A stretch of 64,000 bases of DNA from Streptococcus hillyeri (GTDB lineage Bacteria > Bacillota > Bacilli > Lactobacillales > Streptococcaceae): contig NZ_RCVM01000005.1 of NCBI RefSeq assembly GCF_003686955.1, positions 1 through 64,000 on the forward strand. The letters are read 5' to 3'. Below, one piece after another: positions 9,493 to 17,909 of this stretch (its first letter is position 1; every line of letters starts with the position of its first letter). The notes beneath the pieces are model-generated. The model was given only the letters and a program-made list of their open reading frames with translations. It was not told the DNA's origin and made no database searches. A program made the position numbers and the translations under genes.

Positions 9493-9522
9493 AATCTCTC
9501 CTTTTTTGAGGAGGGATTTTTT
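9493..9522 (+). terminator. pgi terminator
   Basis: AATCTCTCC pairs with GGAGGGATT around an 8-nt loop, followed by T residues. Confidence 0.85.
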
Positions 9523-9599
9523 GCTAGTAGAGTTGTAAAGTTCGTCAGAATTTACATTAAGATGTGACCTCTTTATGCAAAATTCCACTCGGCCTCTTT

Positions 9600-9950
9600 T
9601 TATACTTATCCAAAATCAAAATTAGCATTTTAGAACCTCTAATACTTTTGATGGACTACCGAACGAAGTGAGGCTAAAATGTTTCTTTCGCTATAGTGGT
9701 ATTCATATCGAGAGTTTACCCTCGATATGAACGGATTTTTTGGGAGAACTACAGAAATTGAGAATCAATTTCGTAGTAGTTCCCCCGCAAGGATGATTAG
9801 GTTGGACGCTGTTGAGTAGTCGACAAGTACAGCCAATCATCTACTGCGATAGAGGGCTCAAAAAATAGCAATGAAACTCCGTAGGAGGTTGCTTGCGTCC
9901 GCACTTTTAAGAAAGAAACAAAAAGTAATTTTTGATTTTTGTTAAGGATT
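9600..9950 (-). repeat. MITE-like dispersed repeat, copy C (inverted)
   Basis: Same family as A, in the opposite orientation: TA-CTTATCCAAAATC at the left, TTTTTGTTAAG at the right. It contains the module with GAACTACAGAAATTG...CAATTTCGTAGTAGTTC and a TCGAC palindrome region, shared with D and G. Its right end lies only a few bases upstream of the dapH promoter. Confidence 0.85.
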
Positions 9951-9976
9951 AATTTCCAAATTTTCAGACAATTTGT

Positions 9977-10121
9977 TATAATAGTAAGCACATAAACTTG
10001 AAATTGAAAGGACTGGAGTGTTTAGTGAGGGAGAGTTGCAGTAACTGTTCTTTTGCTAAAAGTGTCAAAAAAAGAGTGAATAGCTTACCTGTCTCTTTTT
10101 TCTCGCTTTGGTAACACTCTA
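9977..10121 (+). promoter_or_regulatory. dapH promoter and structured leader
   Basis: A TATAAT (9977-9982) begins about 150 nt before dapH. The leader is closed by GGAGTGTT (10015-10022) pairing with AACACTC (10113-10119). Between them is an A7-GAG...CTC-T6 hairpin that could act as an attenuator. A short open frame runs through it (see 10025-10114). I do not recognise a known riboswitch; the lysine-riboswitch consensus is absent. Confidence 0.5.
10025..10114 (+). CDS. Candidate leader peptide of dapH (29 codons)
   Basis: A GTG codon 6 bp after GGAG opens a 29-codon frame ending at TAA 20 bp before dapH. The product begins MRESCSNCSFAKSVKKR and ends in SLW. Lysine codons sit at positions 12, 15 and 16, just before the A-rich hairpin, which is where a translating ribosome would stall in lysine attenuation. 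The tie to lysine synthesis downstream makes this plausible, but only three Lys codons are present and the start is GTG. Coding status is unproven. Confidence 0.35.
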   Translation: MRESCSNCSFAKSVKKRVNSLPVSFFSLW

Positions 10122-10134
10122 GGGGATTTTAACT

Positions 10135-10833
10135 ATGACAGCGCAAAAAATGTCTGCTCAGGAAATTATTGCTTTTATTGGAAATGCTGTGAAAAAAACG
10201 ACTGTAAAGGTAACGTTTGAAGGTGAATTGGCGGGAGCTATTCCTGCTGAGGTAACTAAACTTGGTAATGTTCTGTTTGGTGATTGGAAGGATATTGAGC
10301 CACTACTTGCGAACTTGACTGAAAATAAAGACTATGTGGTTGAGCAAGATGGCCGTAATTCAGCTGTGCCATTGCTTGATAAACGGAATATCAATGCTCG
10401 TATTGAACCAGGTGCCATTATTCGTGATCAAGTAACTATCGGTGATAATGCGGTTATTATGATGGGGGCTGTTATCAATATTGGTGCTGAGATTGGTGAG
10501 GGAACCATGATTGATATGGGAGCAATTCTAGGTGGTCGTGCAACGGTTGGTAAAAATAGTCATATCGGTGCTGGTGCAGTCCTTGCTGGCGTGATTGAGC
10601 CTGCTTCTGCTGAGCCTGTTCGTATTGGTGACAATGTGCTTGTCGGAGCAAATGCTGTCGTTATCGAAGGTGTTCAAGTAGGTAATGGTTCTGTCGTAGC
10701 GGCAGGTGCTATCGTGACTCAGGATGTGCCAGAAAATGTTGTTGTAGCAGGCGTTCCTGCACGAGTTATCAAAGAAATTGATGCACAAACGCAACAAAAA
10801 ACAGCGCTTGAAGACGCTCTTAGAAATTTGTAA
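10135..10833 (+). CDS. dapH: Tetrahydrodipicolinate N-acetyltransferase
   Basis: Acetylates 2,3,4,5-tetrahydrodipicolinate using acetyl-CoA, the committing step of the acetyl branch of the diaminopimelate/lysine pathway. The protein (232 residues) has a small alpha/beta N-terminal domain (about 1-90) and then a left-handed beta-helix built from hexapeptide repeats ([28 protein letters not shown] and others) to about 210. It is also called dapD in streptococcal annotations. The N-acetyl-diaminopimelate deacetylase follows 48 bp downstream, so the two are an operon; a stem-loop in the gap may adjust their ratio. Confidence 0.95.
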   Translation: MTAQKMSAQEIIAFIGNAVKKTTVKVTFEGELAGAIPAEVTKLGNVLFGDWKDIEPLLANLTENKDYVVEQDGRNSAVPLLDKRNINARIEPGAIIRDQVTIGDNAVIMMGAVINIGAEIGEGTMIDMGAILGGRATVGKNSHIGAGAVLAGVIEPASAEPVRIGDNVLVGANAVVIEGVQVGNGSVVAAGAIVTQDVPENVVVAGVPARVIKEIDAQTQQKTALEDALRNL

Positions 10834-10839
10834 TAACTA

Positions 10840-10866
10840 AAAAGGTTGAGGAAGCTCAGCCTTTTC
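10840..10866 (+). other. Intercistronic hairpin in the dap operon
   Basis: AAAAGGTTGAG pairs with CTCAGCCTTTT around GAAG, lying between the dapH stop and the Shine-Dalgarno of the next gene. There is no full T run, so partial termination or RNA stabilisation is more likely than complete termination. Confidence 0.5.
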
Positions 10867-10881
10867 CCTTAAGGAGATAGT

Positions 10882-12009
10882 ATGTTAGATTTAATTAAAA
10901 CACGTCGTGACTTGCATCAAATTCCTGAGATTGGCTTGGAAGAATGCAAGACACAGGCTTATTTGCTAGAACGCATTACCGAAATCACAGCTGGCAAATC
11001 ATTTGTGGAGCAGCGCCTTTGGAAAACAGGGATTTTAGTCTTTTTACATGGTTCGTCTCCGATGAAAACCATTGGTTGGCGGACGGACATTGATGGGCTT
11101 CTTATCACTGAGGAGACGGACTTGCCTTTTTCCAGCCAACATGAAGGGCGGATGCATGCCTGTGGGCACGATTTTCATATGACGATTGCTTTAGGGCTTT
11201 TGGAGAAAATGGCAGAGCAACAACCTAAAGAAAATATGCTTTTCCTATTTCAACCTGCAGAAGAAAATCTGGGTGGGGCTAAGCTCATGTATGAAGATGA
11301 TGCTTTTAAAGATTGGTTGCCTGATGAATTTTATGGGCTTCATGTTCGACCAGATTTTAAGGTGGGAGATATAGCAACTAACCGTTCAACACTTTTTGCT
11401 GGTACCTGTGAAGTCTATCTAACTTTTAAAGGAAAAGGTGGGCACGCAGCCTTTCCACACCTTTCCAATGATGCCTTGGTAGCGGCAGCTTATTTTGTAA
11501 CCCAGGCTCAGACAATTGTGAGTCGAAATGTTGACCCTATCGAGGGAGGTGTTGTGACTTTCGGTGCTATGCACGCAGGGGTGACAAGTAACATCATTTC
11601 TGAGACAGCCAGTCTTCGCGGAACCATTCGTGCCTTGACGCAGGAGATGAGCTTGCTCATGCAGGATCGCGTCAAGACCATAGCACAGGGCGTAGCGGTT
11701 AGTTTTAACATGGAAGTTGAAATCGAACTCCGTCAAGGGGCTTGGCTTCCTGTGGAAAATCAACCTGAACTAGCTGATGAGCTAATGGCTTTCTTTGGAC
11801 AAAGCAGTGCGGTCAATCTGATTGATTGTCCTCCAGCAATGACTGGTGAAGACTTTGGTTACTTACTACAAAAAGTTCCTGGTGTCATGTTCTGGTTAGG
11901 GATTGATACTCCTTACCCGCTCCACCATGCCAAAATGAGCCCTGATGAAACAGCTCTGCCCTTTGCCGTAGAGGAAATTTCAACATTTTTGAGTTATAAA
12001 GTTCAGTAA
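10882..12009 (+). CDS. N-acetyldiaminopimelate deacetylase
   Basis: An M20-family amidohydrolase of 375 residues that removes the acetyl group from N-acetyl-LL-diaminopimelate. Metal-binding motifs are ACGHDFHM (about residue 92) and EEN (about 127), with HVRPD (about 154) and the dimerisation lid [15 protein letters not shown] (about 183). Length is normal. The start follows AAGGAG by 5 bp. Placement right after dapH fits this function better than a generic hippurate hydrolase or amidohydrolase. Confidence 0.9.
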   Translation: MLDLIKTRRDLHQIPEIGLEECKTQAYLLERITEITAGKSFVEQRLWKTGILVFLHGSSPMKTIGWRTDIDGLLITEETDLPFSSQHEGRMHACGHDFHMTIALGLLEKMAEQQPKENMLFLFQPAEENLGGAKLMYEDDAFKDWLPDEFYGLHVRPDFKVGDIATNRSTLFAGTCEVYLTFKGKGGHAAFPHLSNDALVAAAYFVTQAQTIVSRNVDPIEGGVVTFGAMHAGVTSNIISETASLRGTIRALTQEMSLLMQDRVKTIAQGVAVSFNMEVEIELRQGAWLPVENQPELADELMAFFGQSSAVNLIDCPPAMTGEDFGYLLQKVPGVMFWLGIDTPYPLHHAKMSPDETALPFAVEEISTFLSYKVQ

Positions 12010-12019
12010 GATAATTATA

Positions 12020-12086
12020 TAAAGAGAGAGTAGGATAGAAGTTATAAGTTCAAAGAAAATAGCTTCCGTCCGCTCTTTATTTTTTA
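12020..12086 (+). terminator. Probable terminator of the dap operon
   Basis: AAAGAG and GGA..GAAG pair imperfectly with CTTC..TCC..CTCTTT, followed by a T-rich tract. The stem has interruptions. Confidence 0.5.
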
Positions 12087-12122
12087 CATTTAGACTGAGG
12101 TTAGGGCAAAAATATCTCAACT

Positions 12123-12571
12123 TATACTCATCCAAAATCAAAATTAGCATTTTAAGTAAAATCAAGAACCAATAAATGGCTTGATTTACCAGAGCTTCTT
12201 TCGCCATGGTGGTATTCTTATTAGTGAAACTGTCCAGTGGACAGTTTTAGCCCAAGCTCAGAAATAAAAGAGTGAGGGGAATTGGCTTGATAAGAACGGA
12301 TTTTTGGGAGAACTACAGAAATTGAAAATCAATTTCGTAGTAGTTCCCCCGCAAGGATGATTAGGTTGGACGCTGTCGAGTAGTCGACAAGTACAGCCAA
12401 TCATCTACTGCGATAGAGATAAGCTCAAATCTAGCAATGAAACTCCGTAGGAGGTTGGGACACTGACTTCGTCAGCTTTATTTCCCATCTCAAAAGGTTC
12501 CCCCAACCTTTTGAGCGTTCGCACCTTTTTAGAAAGAAGCAAAAAAGTAATTTTTGATTTTTGTTAAGTAT
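12123..12571 (-). repeat. MITE-like dispersed repeat, copy D (inverted, long form)
   Basis: Bordered by TA on both sides, with CTCATCCAAAATC at the left and GATTTTTGTTAAG at the right. Internal modules in order: AACTGTCCAGTGGACAGTT palindrome, GAACTAC hairpin, TCGAGTAGTCGAC region, CTCAAAAGGTT...AACCTTTTGAG hairpin. It is nearly the mirror image of copy G. Confidence 0.85.
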
Positions 12572-12572
12572 T

Positions 12573-12725
12573 AATGCTAATAACAAATTGAAGCAGTGGG
12601 TGATTAGAAATCCTGAAACTGGATATTTTTTATTTTCAAGTATCCACCTAGAATACCCACTGAACTATTCTTGCTCTTTAGTACCACGCATCGTTAGTGG
12701 CCGTCCTATACGACTGTGACGGTTT
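12573..12725 (+). repeat. Second dispersed repeat, copy 1
   Basis: This stretch resembles 45776-45925 (inside copy E): both carry AATAACA..TTGA.GCAGTGG.TGATT, a hairpin with loop ATTTTCAAG, TACCACGCA.TCGTTAG.GGCC. The hairpin stems differ by compensating changes (TGGATA/TATCCA here, TGGACA/TGTCCA there). A degenerate fragment also seems to lie near 52945-52990. No gene is seen in 12010-13025 apart from a doubtful 16-codon frame. Confidence 0.65.
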
Positions 12726-12864
12726 TATACCTAACTTCAAAAGCCTTTAAGACTTTTTGATTAAACAGTAAGTGATGATAAAAAAGCGTACTTGTTTAAA
12801 CATGGAATGACTATTGGTCAAGTGGAATCATCTATTTGAGAAATCTGAAATGAATGCCAAAAAG

Positions 12865-12954
12865 CGAACAAGCCCCTCGGAGTGAGGAGCTTGTTCAGGA
12901 GATTTATGAAAAAGTGGGAAATTAGGAGATTTCCCAACCACTTAAGGAAGTGGT
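12865..12954 (+). other. Three consecutive hairpins
   Basis: GAACAAGC...GCTTGTTC with inner CCTC/TGAGG (12865-12896), TGGGAAAT...ATTTCCCA (12915-12936) and ACCACTT...AAGTGGT (12937-12954). The second and third overlap a 16-codon open frame at 12906-12956 preceded by AGGAG. Either a small structured RNA or a remnant of a mobile element. It lies downstream of the MATE gene on the other strand and could also terminate it. Confidence 0.45.
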
Positions 12955-13025
12955 GATTAGGATATTTATATCATAACGTTTTATTGTTAAGATAAGGTTA
13001 AAAAAACCTAAAACTTTCCTAAATT

Positions 13026-14354
13026 TTAGTGATATCGCAATTTTTTTGCCAAAATGAAGCTACTTGGAGCTAAAATGATAACACTTCCTAACCAAGCGGC
13101 GGGGCTTGCACTGGCAACGCCGTAAAATCCAAAGTAAATCATGCCGATAATGGCGACACCAGCTCGCATGATGAGCTCCATAATACCAGCAAGGGTTGGA
13201 ACAAATCCTTTGCCGAGACCTTGGATAAAACTTCTAAGGATAAACAAAATGGCTAAAATCCAGTAACAGAAACCATTGATAGTGAAATAAATCAAGGCAA
13301 GGTCAAAAACCTCTTTACTACCATTTGATAGGAAAAGTCCCGAGAAGAAATCGTGGAAATTTACGAGGATAATGGCAAAGATGATGGACCAGATGATATT
13401 AATTACCAGAGATTGTTTAAGACCTTCTAAAATGCGACGGTATTGTTTAGCTCCGTAATTTTGGGCGGTAAAGGTTGAGACAGCAAGACCTAGATTCATC
13501 ATTGGTAACATGGCAAGTTGGTCGGTTTTACCGGCAATAGCCTGCGCTGCGATAGCATTTGTCCCTAGTTTATTTAAAACGACTTGAAGCGTAATAGCAC
13601 CCAGTGCGATGATACTGGCTTGAAAGGCCATTGGGAAGCCTAAGCGTGCATGGATGTTTAAATTTTTCCTGTCCAAATGCCAATCACTTTTGTGAATATG
13701 AAGTTGAGGCACCGCTTTTTTAATGTGAATGAAAAGGAAGAGGACAGAAAAGGCTTGAGCGATGATGGTTGCAAGACCTGCCCCGAAGACTCCCATGTGG
13801 AAATTAAGGATAAAGCTGAAATCTAGAATGATATTGATGATACAGGCAATAATCAGAGCATATAGAGGCGTTTTTGAGTCTCCGAGACTGCGCAAAATGC
13901 TGGAGAGATAGTTGAAAAGGATGGTGAAAATCATACCTCCAAATATAGCTATTAAAAAGTTTTGCGAATGTTCGATTAGATTCTCTGGTGTCTGCATGAG
14001 TATCAAGAGAGGACGCAAGCCAAGTAAGGAGATACTACTAAGGGTGATTCCAGTTAGTAGGGCATAGAACAGTCCATGGACAAAACTTTGCCGAATACCA
14101 ACATCATCCTTGGCACCGAATTTTTGAGCTGTGATAATCGCTAATCCACTGGTAAGACCTTGAGCAAATCCTAAAATTAAAAAGGTAATACTCCCAGTTG
14201 CCCCCACACTAGCAAAGGCGTCTTTTCCTAGGGTGTGACCTACAATCATACTATCAGCGAAATTATAGGCCAGCTGAAAGAAGCTTCCTATCAATAGCGG
14301 AATGGTAAATAATAAAATAACCTTAATCGGTTTTCCTTTTGTTAAGTCTTGCAT
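13026..14354 (-). CDS. MATE family multidrug/cation exporter
   Basis: A 442-residue integral membrane protein with about twelve membrane helices in two MATE half-domains (from about 10-215 and 240-440). It starts MQDLTKGKPIKVILLFTIPLLIG, the usual opening of Gram-positive MATE proteins, and carries GATGSI and AIAAQAIAGKTDQ segments typical of the family. It exports organic cations or drugs against Na+ or H+; the substrate cannot be read from sequence. A GTG four codons upstream (14366) is an alternative start, but the AGGTG spacing favours the ATG at 14354. It is a single gene with no adjacent regulator. Confidence 0.88.
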   Translation of the reverse strand: MQDLTKGKPIKVILLFTIPLLIGSFFQLAYNFADSMIVGHTLGKDAFASVGATGSITFLILGFAQGLTSGLAIITAQKFGAKDDVGIRQSFVHGLFYALLTGITLSSISLLGLRPLLILMQTPENLIEHSQNFLIAIFGGMIFTILFNYLSSILRSLGDSKTPLYALIIACIINIILDFSFILNFHMGVFGAGLATIIAQAFSVLFLFIHIKKAVPQLHIHKSDWHLDRKNLNIHARLGFPMAFQASIIALGAITLQVVLNKLGTNAIAAQAIAGKTDQLAMLPMMNLGLAVSTFTAQNYGAKQYRRILEGLKQSLVINIIWSIIFAIILVNFHDFFSGLFLSNGSKEVFDLALIYFTINGFCYWILAILFILRSFIQGLGKGFVPTLAGIMELIMRAGVAIIGMIYFGFYGVASASPAAWLGSVIILAPSSFILAKKLRYH

Positions 14355-14639
14355 ATCCCAGAACACCTAATATTATGCGTATCTAAACTATACGCCAATC
14401 TTTCTACAAAATAATATCTCCGGTCAGTATTTTACGTTTTCGTCGTTAGAATTGCAAGAAGAAAGTCGTTAAAAGATGTTTTTTTTCGTTTTTGTATAAA
14501 TTTGTTTTTTAATTCTTGAAAAAGTTGTCATTGGTTGATGAAGACGCTTCGTTTAAAGGGTTTTGAGCTGGTCTAAGGAGAAGCATAAATTTTGTATAAA
14601 AAGGGGACAAAGATTTTTCATGAAAAAAGTAATAAATCA

Positions 14640-14648
14640 TGATATGAT
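14640..14648 (+). promoter_or_regulatory. Extended -10 promoter very close to the folate cyclo-ligase start
   Basis: TGATATGAT is an extended -10 element (TGnTATGAT). It ends 6 bp before the ATG at 14655, so transcription would begin at or next to the start codon. No Shine-Dalgarno is visible. Confidence 0.45.
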
Positions 14649-14654
14649 GTGAAC

Positions 14655-15200
14655 ATGGACAAAAAGAAACTTAGGACGACAATGTTAACGATGTTAAAGT
14701 CGCAAGATAGGGAGTGGAAATCACATTATGATAAACGATTGGCAGAACGCTTATTTCGTTTACCGATTTATCAAACAGCGACAACGATAGCGGTTTATCT
14801 TTCATTTGATTTTGAATACGACACCACTCTGGTGATTGAAAGAGCTTTGGCGGATGGAAAAAGGATTGTGATTCCTAAAACCTATCCAAACGGCAAAATG
14901 ATTTTTGTTGACTACGATCCCACGGCGCTAGTAGCCTCTTCCTTTGGGGTGTTAGAGCCTGTGAGTAGTCAAGAAGTAGTTAAAGAGACGATTGATTTGG
15001 TGGTGGTTCCAGGGGTTGTTTTTAGCAATCAGGGCTACCGCATTGGTTATGGGGCAGGTTATTACGACCGTTATTTGAAGGATTATCTGGGTGAGACTAT
15101 CAGCCTCATTTATCCTAGTCAGCTCAGCCATTTTCAACCACAAAACCATGATATTCCCGTGAAAGGATTACTTTATGAAGACGATACAACAGACATTTAG
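14655..15200 (+). CDS. 5-formyltetrahydrofolate cyclo-ligase
   Basis: Converts 5-formyl-tetrahydrofolate plus ATP to 5,10-methenyl-tetrahydrofolate, rescuing the storage form of folate. The 181-residue protein has the conserved C-terminal signature RIGYGAGYYDRYL (about residue 127) and PGVVF before it. The start is the ATG at 14655 (a GTG lies two codons earlier). There is no visible ribosome-binding site and an extended -10 sits just upstream, so the message may be leaderless. The last 26 bp overlap the rhomboid gene, implying translational coupling; this pair is common in streptococci. Confidence 0.92.
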   Translation: MDKKKLRTTMLTMLKSQDREWKSHYDKRLAERLFRLPIYQTATTIAVYLSFDFEYDTTLVIERALADGKRIVIPKTYPNGKMIFVDYDPTALVASSFGVLEPVSSQEVVKETIDLVVVPGVVFSNQGYRIGYGAGYYDRYLKDYLGETISLIYPSQLSHFQPQNHDIPVKGLLYEDDTTDI

Positions 15201-15864
15201 ACAAAGTCCTGTGACAGCGACGCTTTTGTCTTTGACCATAGGCTATTTTCTCCTGATTCAGCTTCTCTTTTGGGGGAAGTCGACAACAGCTGTTTCTATC
15301 TTGAGAGCTGGCGGGATATATGGCGCTTACTTGCACTTTTATCCAGCAGAGCTGTGGCGCTTGATTTCTCCCATCTTTATTCATATTGGTTGGGAACACT
15401 TGATTATGAATGCTATTTCGCTTTATTTTGTGGGTGCAATGGCAGAGCAGTGGTGGGGAGTGTGGCGTTTCTTAATGCTTTACCTTCTTTCGGGGGTGAT
15501 GGGAAATGTTTTTGTCGTCTTTTTTACTCCTGATGTTGTGTCTGCAGGAGCCTCCACATCAATTTTTGGGATGTTTGCAGCCATTTCTGTAATCGGTTAT
15601 TTTGGCAGAAATGCCTACCTCAAGCAAGTAGGGCAAAATTACCAAGTTCTCTTAGTCATGAACCTTGTGTTTAATGTCTTTATGCCAAGCGTCAGCATAG
15701 CAGGACATATTGGTGGAGCTATTGGTGGTGGTCTGTGTGCCGTTTTTCTGACCACTCGCTTTGACCGCTTTATATTTAAACAATCTCAGAGAATGTTGGC
15801 CTTGGTGGCTTATGTTGCCCTACTCATCCTGCTCTTAGGAATCGTTTTTGTGAGACCATTATAA
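15175..15864 (+). CDS. Rhomboid family intramembrane serine protease
   Basis: A 229-residue membrane protein with six or seven hydrophobic helices. The rhomboid catalytic Ser lies in GASTSIFGMF (about residue 126), matching GxSxxxFG, and the partner His in AGHIGGAIGG (about 181). WRLISPIFIHIGWEHLIMN is the conserved loop-1 region with its HxxxxHxxxN pattern. Rhomboids cut transmembrane substrates inside the bilayer; the substrate here is unknown. It starts inside the end of the cyclo-ligase gene and is followed 13 bp later by a small DUF4298 gene, so all three are probably cotranscribed. Confidence 0.93.
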   Translation: MKTIQQTFRQSPVTATLLSLTIGYFLLIQLLFWGKSTTAVSILRAGGIYGAYLHFYPAELWRLISPIFIHIGWEHLIMNAISLYFVGAMAEQWWGVWRFLMLYLLSGVMGNVFVVFFTPDVVSAGASTSIFGMFAAISVIGYFGRNAYLKQVGQNYQVLLVMNLVFNVFMPSVSIAGHIGGAIGGGLCAVFLTTRFDRFIFKQSQRMLALVAYVALLILLLGIVFVRPL

Positions 15865-15877
15865 TTGAGGAAACAAT

Positions 15878-16174
15878 ATGACTGAAAATGATAAACAGCT
15901 GATTGAAACTATGGAAGCAAAATATGACGCCTTTAATTCAAAACTAGAGGCACTGAGAAAAGCCGTAGAGGATTTTCAAAATCACTATGATGATTATATC
16001 GCCTTGAAAGATTTTTATGGTAGTGATGACTGGCATAGACTTTATGACCAACCTCATGACGACGTCAAATGTGGAGTCCTAAGTCAGGATCAATTATTTA
16101 ACCTCGTCACTGACCATAACGATCTCCTCAAAAACTTCTTAGAACTTGCCCCTAGCATGTATAAGAATATGTGA
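15878..16174 (+). CDS. DUF4298 family small protein
   Basis: A 98-residue acidic, soluble, mostly helical protein (rich in Asp, Leu, Lys), recognised as the DUF4298 type by the central YIALKDFYGSDDWHRLYD and a C-terminal helix. No function is known. AGGAAAC precedes the start. It is the last gene of the cyclo-ligase/rhomboid unit, followed by a two-way terminator shared with the convergent ABC operon. Confidence 0.75.
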   Translation: MTENDKQLIETMEAKYDAFNSKLEALRKAVEDFQNHYDDYIALKDFYGSDDWHRLYDQPHDDVKCGVLSQDQLFNLVTDHNDLLKNFLELAPSMYKNM

Positions 16175-16201
16175 GGAAATTAGTCACTCAATATTGGAAT
16201 A

Positions 16202-16239
16202 AAAAATAAGGCTAGGATTTTATTCTTAACCTTATTTTT
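16202..16239. terminator. Bidirectional terminator between DUF4298 gene and ABC operon
   Basis: AAAAATAAGG pairs perfectly with CCTTATTTTT; A tract and T tract on either side serve both converging transcripts. Confidence 0.8.
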
Positions 16240-16261
16240 ATTGGAGATTTTAAATAGAAAA

Positions 16262-17137
16262 TTAATCGAGTTTTCCACCTTCAACAACAATTTCATCTGG
16301 TTTGGCCTGATCACCGTAGACAGGGTGAAGGGTTTCTTCGTAGTTCTTGTGGAAGAAGTTTTCTGCCACGAGGCCTTCGATGTGTTTGTTGATGTAGTCT
16401 AACAGTTCAGTGTTTCCTTTTTGAACAGCTGGTGCAATGGTATCAACATTTCCAAGAGAAGTAATACCGACTTCAAATCCTTTATTTTCAATAGCCCAAG
16501 CCAGAACTTCTGTGTTATCTGTTGAAAAAGCGTCGCCACGTCCGTCAAGGAGAGCTGAGTAAGCATCACTGTACTGGTCAAATTTGATTAATTCTACTTC
16601 TGGGAAGTTTTCAGAGAAATAAGTCTCAGCAGTTGTTCCTTTAGCGACAATCAATTTTTTACCGTTGAGCTGCTCTGCGTCTGTGATGACCTTACCTTCT
16701 GGTGAAACAACACCGAGAGATACTTTCATGTAAGGATGGGCAAAATCTACCTGCTCTTTACGTTCATCAGTGACAGTGAAGTTTGCTAGGATGACGTCAA
16801 CTTTAGCAGATGTTAAAAATTCCACACGGCTGGCAGCTTCTACTGGGACATATTTTACTTTGACTCCGAGGTCTTTTGCAAGTCGGTTACCATAGTAGAC
16901 ATCGTATCCTTGGTAGTCTCCGTTTTCGTCAACATAACCAAAAGGTTTTTTATCACTAAAGACGCCGATAGAAATTTCTCCACTTTTTTTGATATCGTCT
17001 AGTGTACGAGCTTTGGCAACACTAGGTGCATTGGTAGATGAAGTGCTTTGTTTATCTGAGGATTTATTAGCACAAGCTACCAAGAAAAATGTTGTAACAA
17101 AAGCTAAAATAACAGTTAAAAGATTTGATTTTTTCAT
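16262..17137 (-). CDS. Amino-acid ABC transporter substrate-binding lipoprotein (cysteine/polar amino acid type)
   Basis: A 291-residue lipoprotein: signal peptide with lipobox VACAN (Cys about 22), Ser/Thr linker, then a periplasmic-binding-protein family 3 domain (about 47-280). Family signatures are ISIGVFSDKKPFGYVDENGDYQGYDV and DVILANFTVTDERK. It captures a polar amino acid outside the cell and passes it to the two permeases encoded upstream. The sequence style resembles cysteine or glutamate/aspartate binders; I favour cysteine/cystine, but the ligand is not proven. It is the last gene of a four-gene operon, 22 bp after the ATPase gene. Confidence 0.9.
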   Translation of the reverse strand: MKKSNLLTVILAFVTTFFLVACANKSSDKQSTSSTNAPSVAKARTLDDIKKSGEISIGVFSDKKPFGYVDENGDYQGYDVYYGNRLAKDLGVKVKYVPVEAASRVEFLTSAKVDVILANFTVTDERKEQVDFAHPYMKVSLGVVSPEGKVITDAEQLNGKKLIVAKGTTAETYFSENFPEVELIKFDQYSDAYSALLDGRGDAFSTDNTEVLAWAIENKGFEVGITSLGNVDTIAPAVQKGNTELLDYINKHIEGLVAENFFHKNYEETLHPVYGDQAKPDEIVVEGGKLD

Positions 17138-17159
17138 AAATAATACTCCTTTTTAGATA

Positions 17160-17906
17160 TTATGCGATTTGACTAAAGTCAAAGACGTTTAGAAAGTCAC
17201 GTGCTCTTTCAGTTTTAGGATTAGTAAAAAATGCTTCTGGAGTGGCTTCTTCGATAATTTTTCCCTTATCCATAAAGATAATACGGTCTGCAATAGCACG
17301 TGCAAATTGTAATTCATGGGTAACGATGATCATTGTCCGTTTTTCATTAGCTAGGTCACTGATGAGTTCAAGGACTTCTCGAACCATTTCAGGGTCTAGA
17401 GAAGCAGTCACTTCGTCAAATAAAATAATTTCTGGATGCATGAGTAAAGCACGTATTATAGCAACCCGCTGCTTTTGACCGCCAGATAATTGCCTTGCAA
17501 AGCTGTGCTTTTTATCCAATAAGCCAACCCGATTGAGAAGTTGTTCAGCTTCCTCAATAATACTAGCCTTAGGTTGTTTGGTTACCTTGCTAGGAGCCAA
17601 GGTAAGATTTTGTAAGACATCTAGGTGAGGAAATAACTCGTAGTTTTGAAAAACCATTCCAATTTTTTGCCGAACCAGATGCAGGTTTTTGGTATTGTTG
17701 ATTAAAGGATTTCCGTCTAAGAGGATTTCCCCTTTTTGGATGGTTTCGAGACCGTTAAGGCAACGTAGTAAGGTACTTTTTCCACAGCCAGATGGACCTA
17801 GAACAACGACAACTTCTCCTTTTTTGACTCGAAATGACAAGTCATGAATAATGGTCTGGTCATCGAAGGTTTTTGTGAGATGAGTGATGATTAAAGTATC
17901 TGTCAT
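17160..17906 (-). CDS. Amino-acid ABC transporter ATP-binding protein
   Basis: A 248-residue cytoplasmic ATPase that powers the importer. Walker A GPSGCGKST (about residue 34), Q-loop VFQNYELFPH, ABC signature LSGGQKQR (about 140), Walker B IILFDEVTASLDP and switch His in IIVTHE are all intact. VTASLDP in place of the usual PTSALDP is a minor variation. It lies between the permease and binding-protein genes with a 3-bp gap to the permease. Confidence 0.95.
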   Translation of the reverse strand: MTDTLIITHLTKTFDDQTIIHDLSFRVKKGEVVVVLGPSGCGKSTLLRCLNGLETIQKGEILLDGNPLINNTKNLHLVRQKIGMVFQNYELFPHLDVLQNLTLAPSKVTKQPKASIIEEAEQLLNRVGLLDKKHSFARQLSGGQKQRVAIIRALLMHPEIILFDEVTASLDPEMVREVLELISDLANEKRTMIIVTHELQFARAIADRIIFMDKGKIIEEATPEAFFTNPKTERARDFLNVFDFSQIA

Positions 17907-17909
17907 GAC

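Noticed and set aside
10012..10134. Lysine (L-box) riboswitch before dapH
   Set aside because: Conserved L-box blocks are not present; the leader is explained better by a short frame plus hairpin.
14540..14580. 12-codon frame (MKTLRLKGFELV) upstream of the cyclo-ligase gene
   Set aside because: No ribosome-binding site or promoter; expected by chance.
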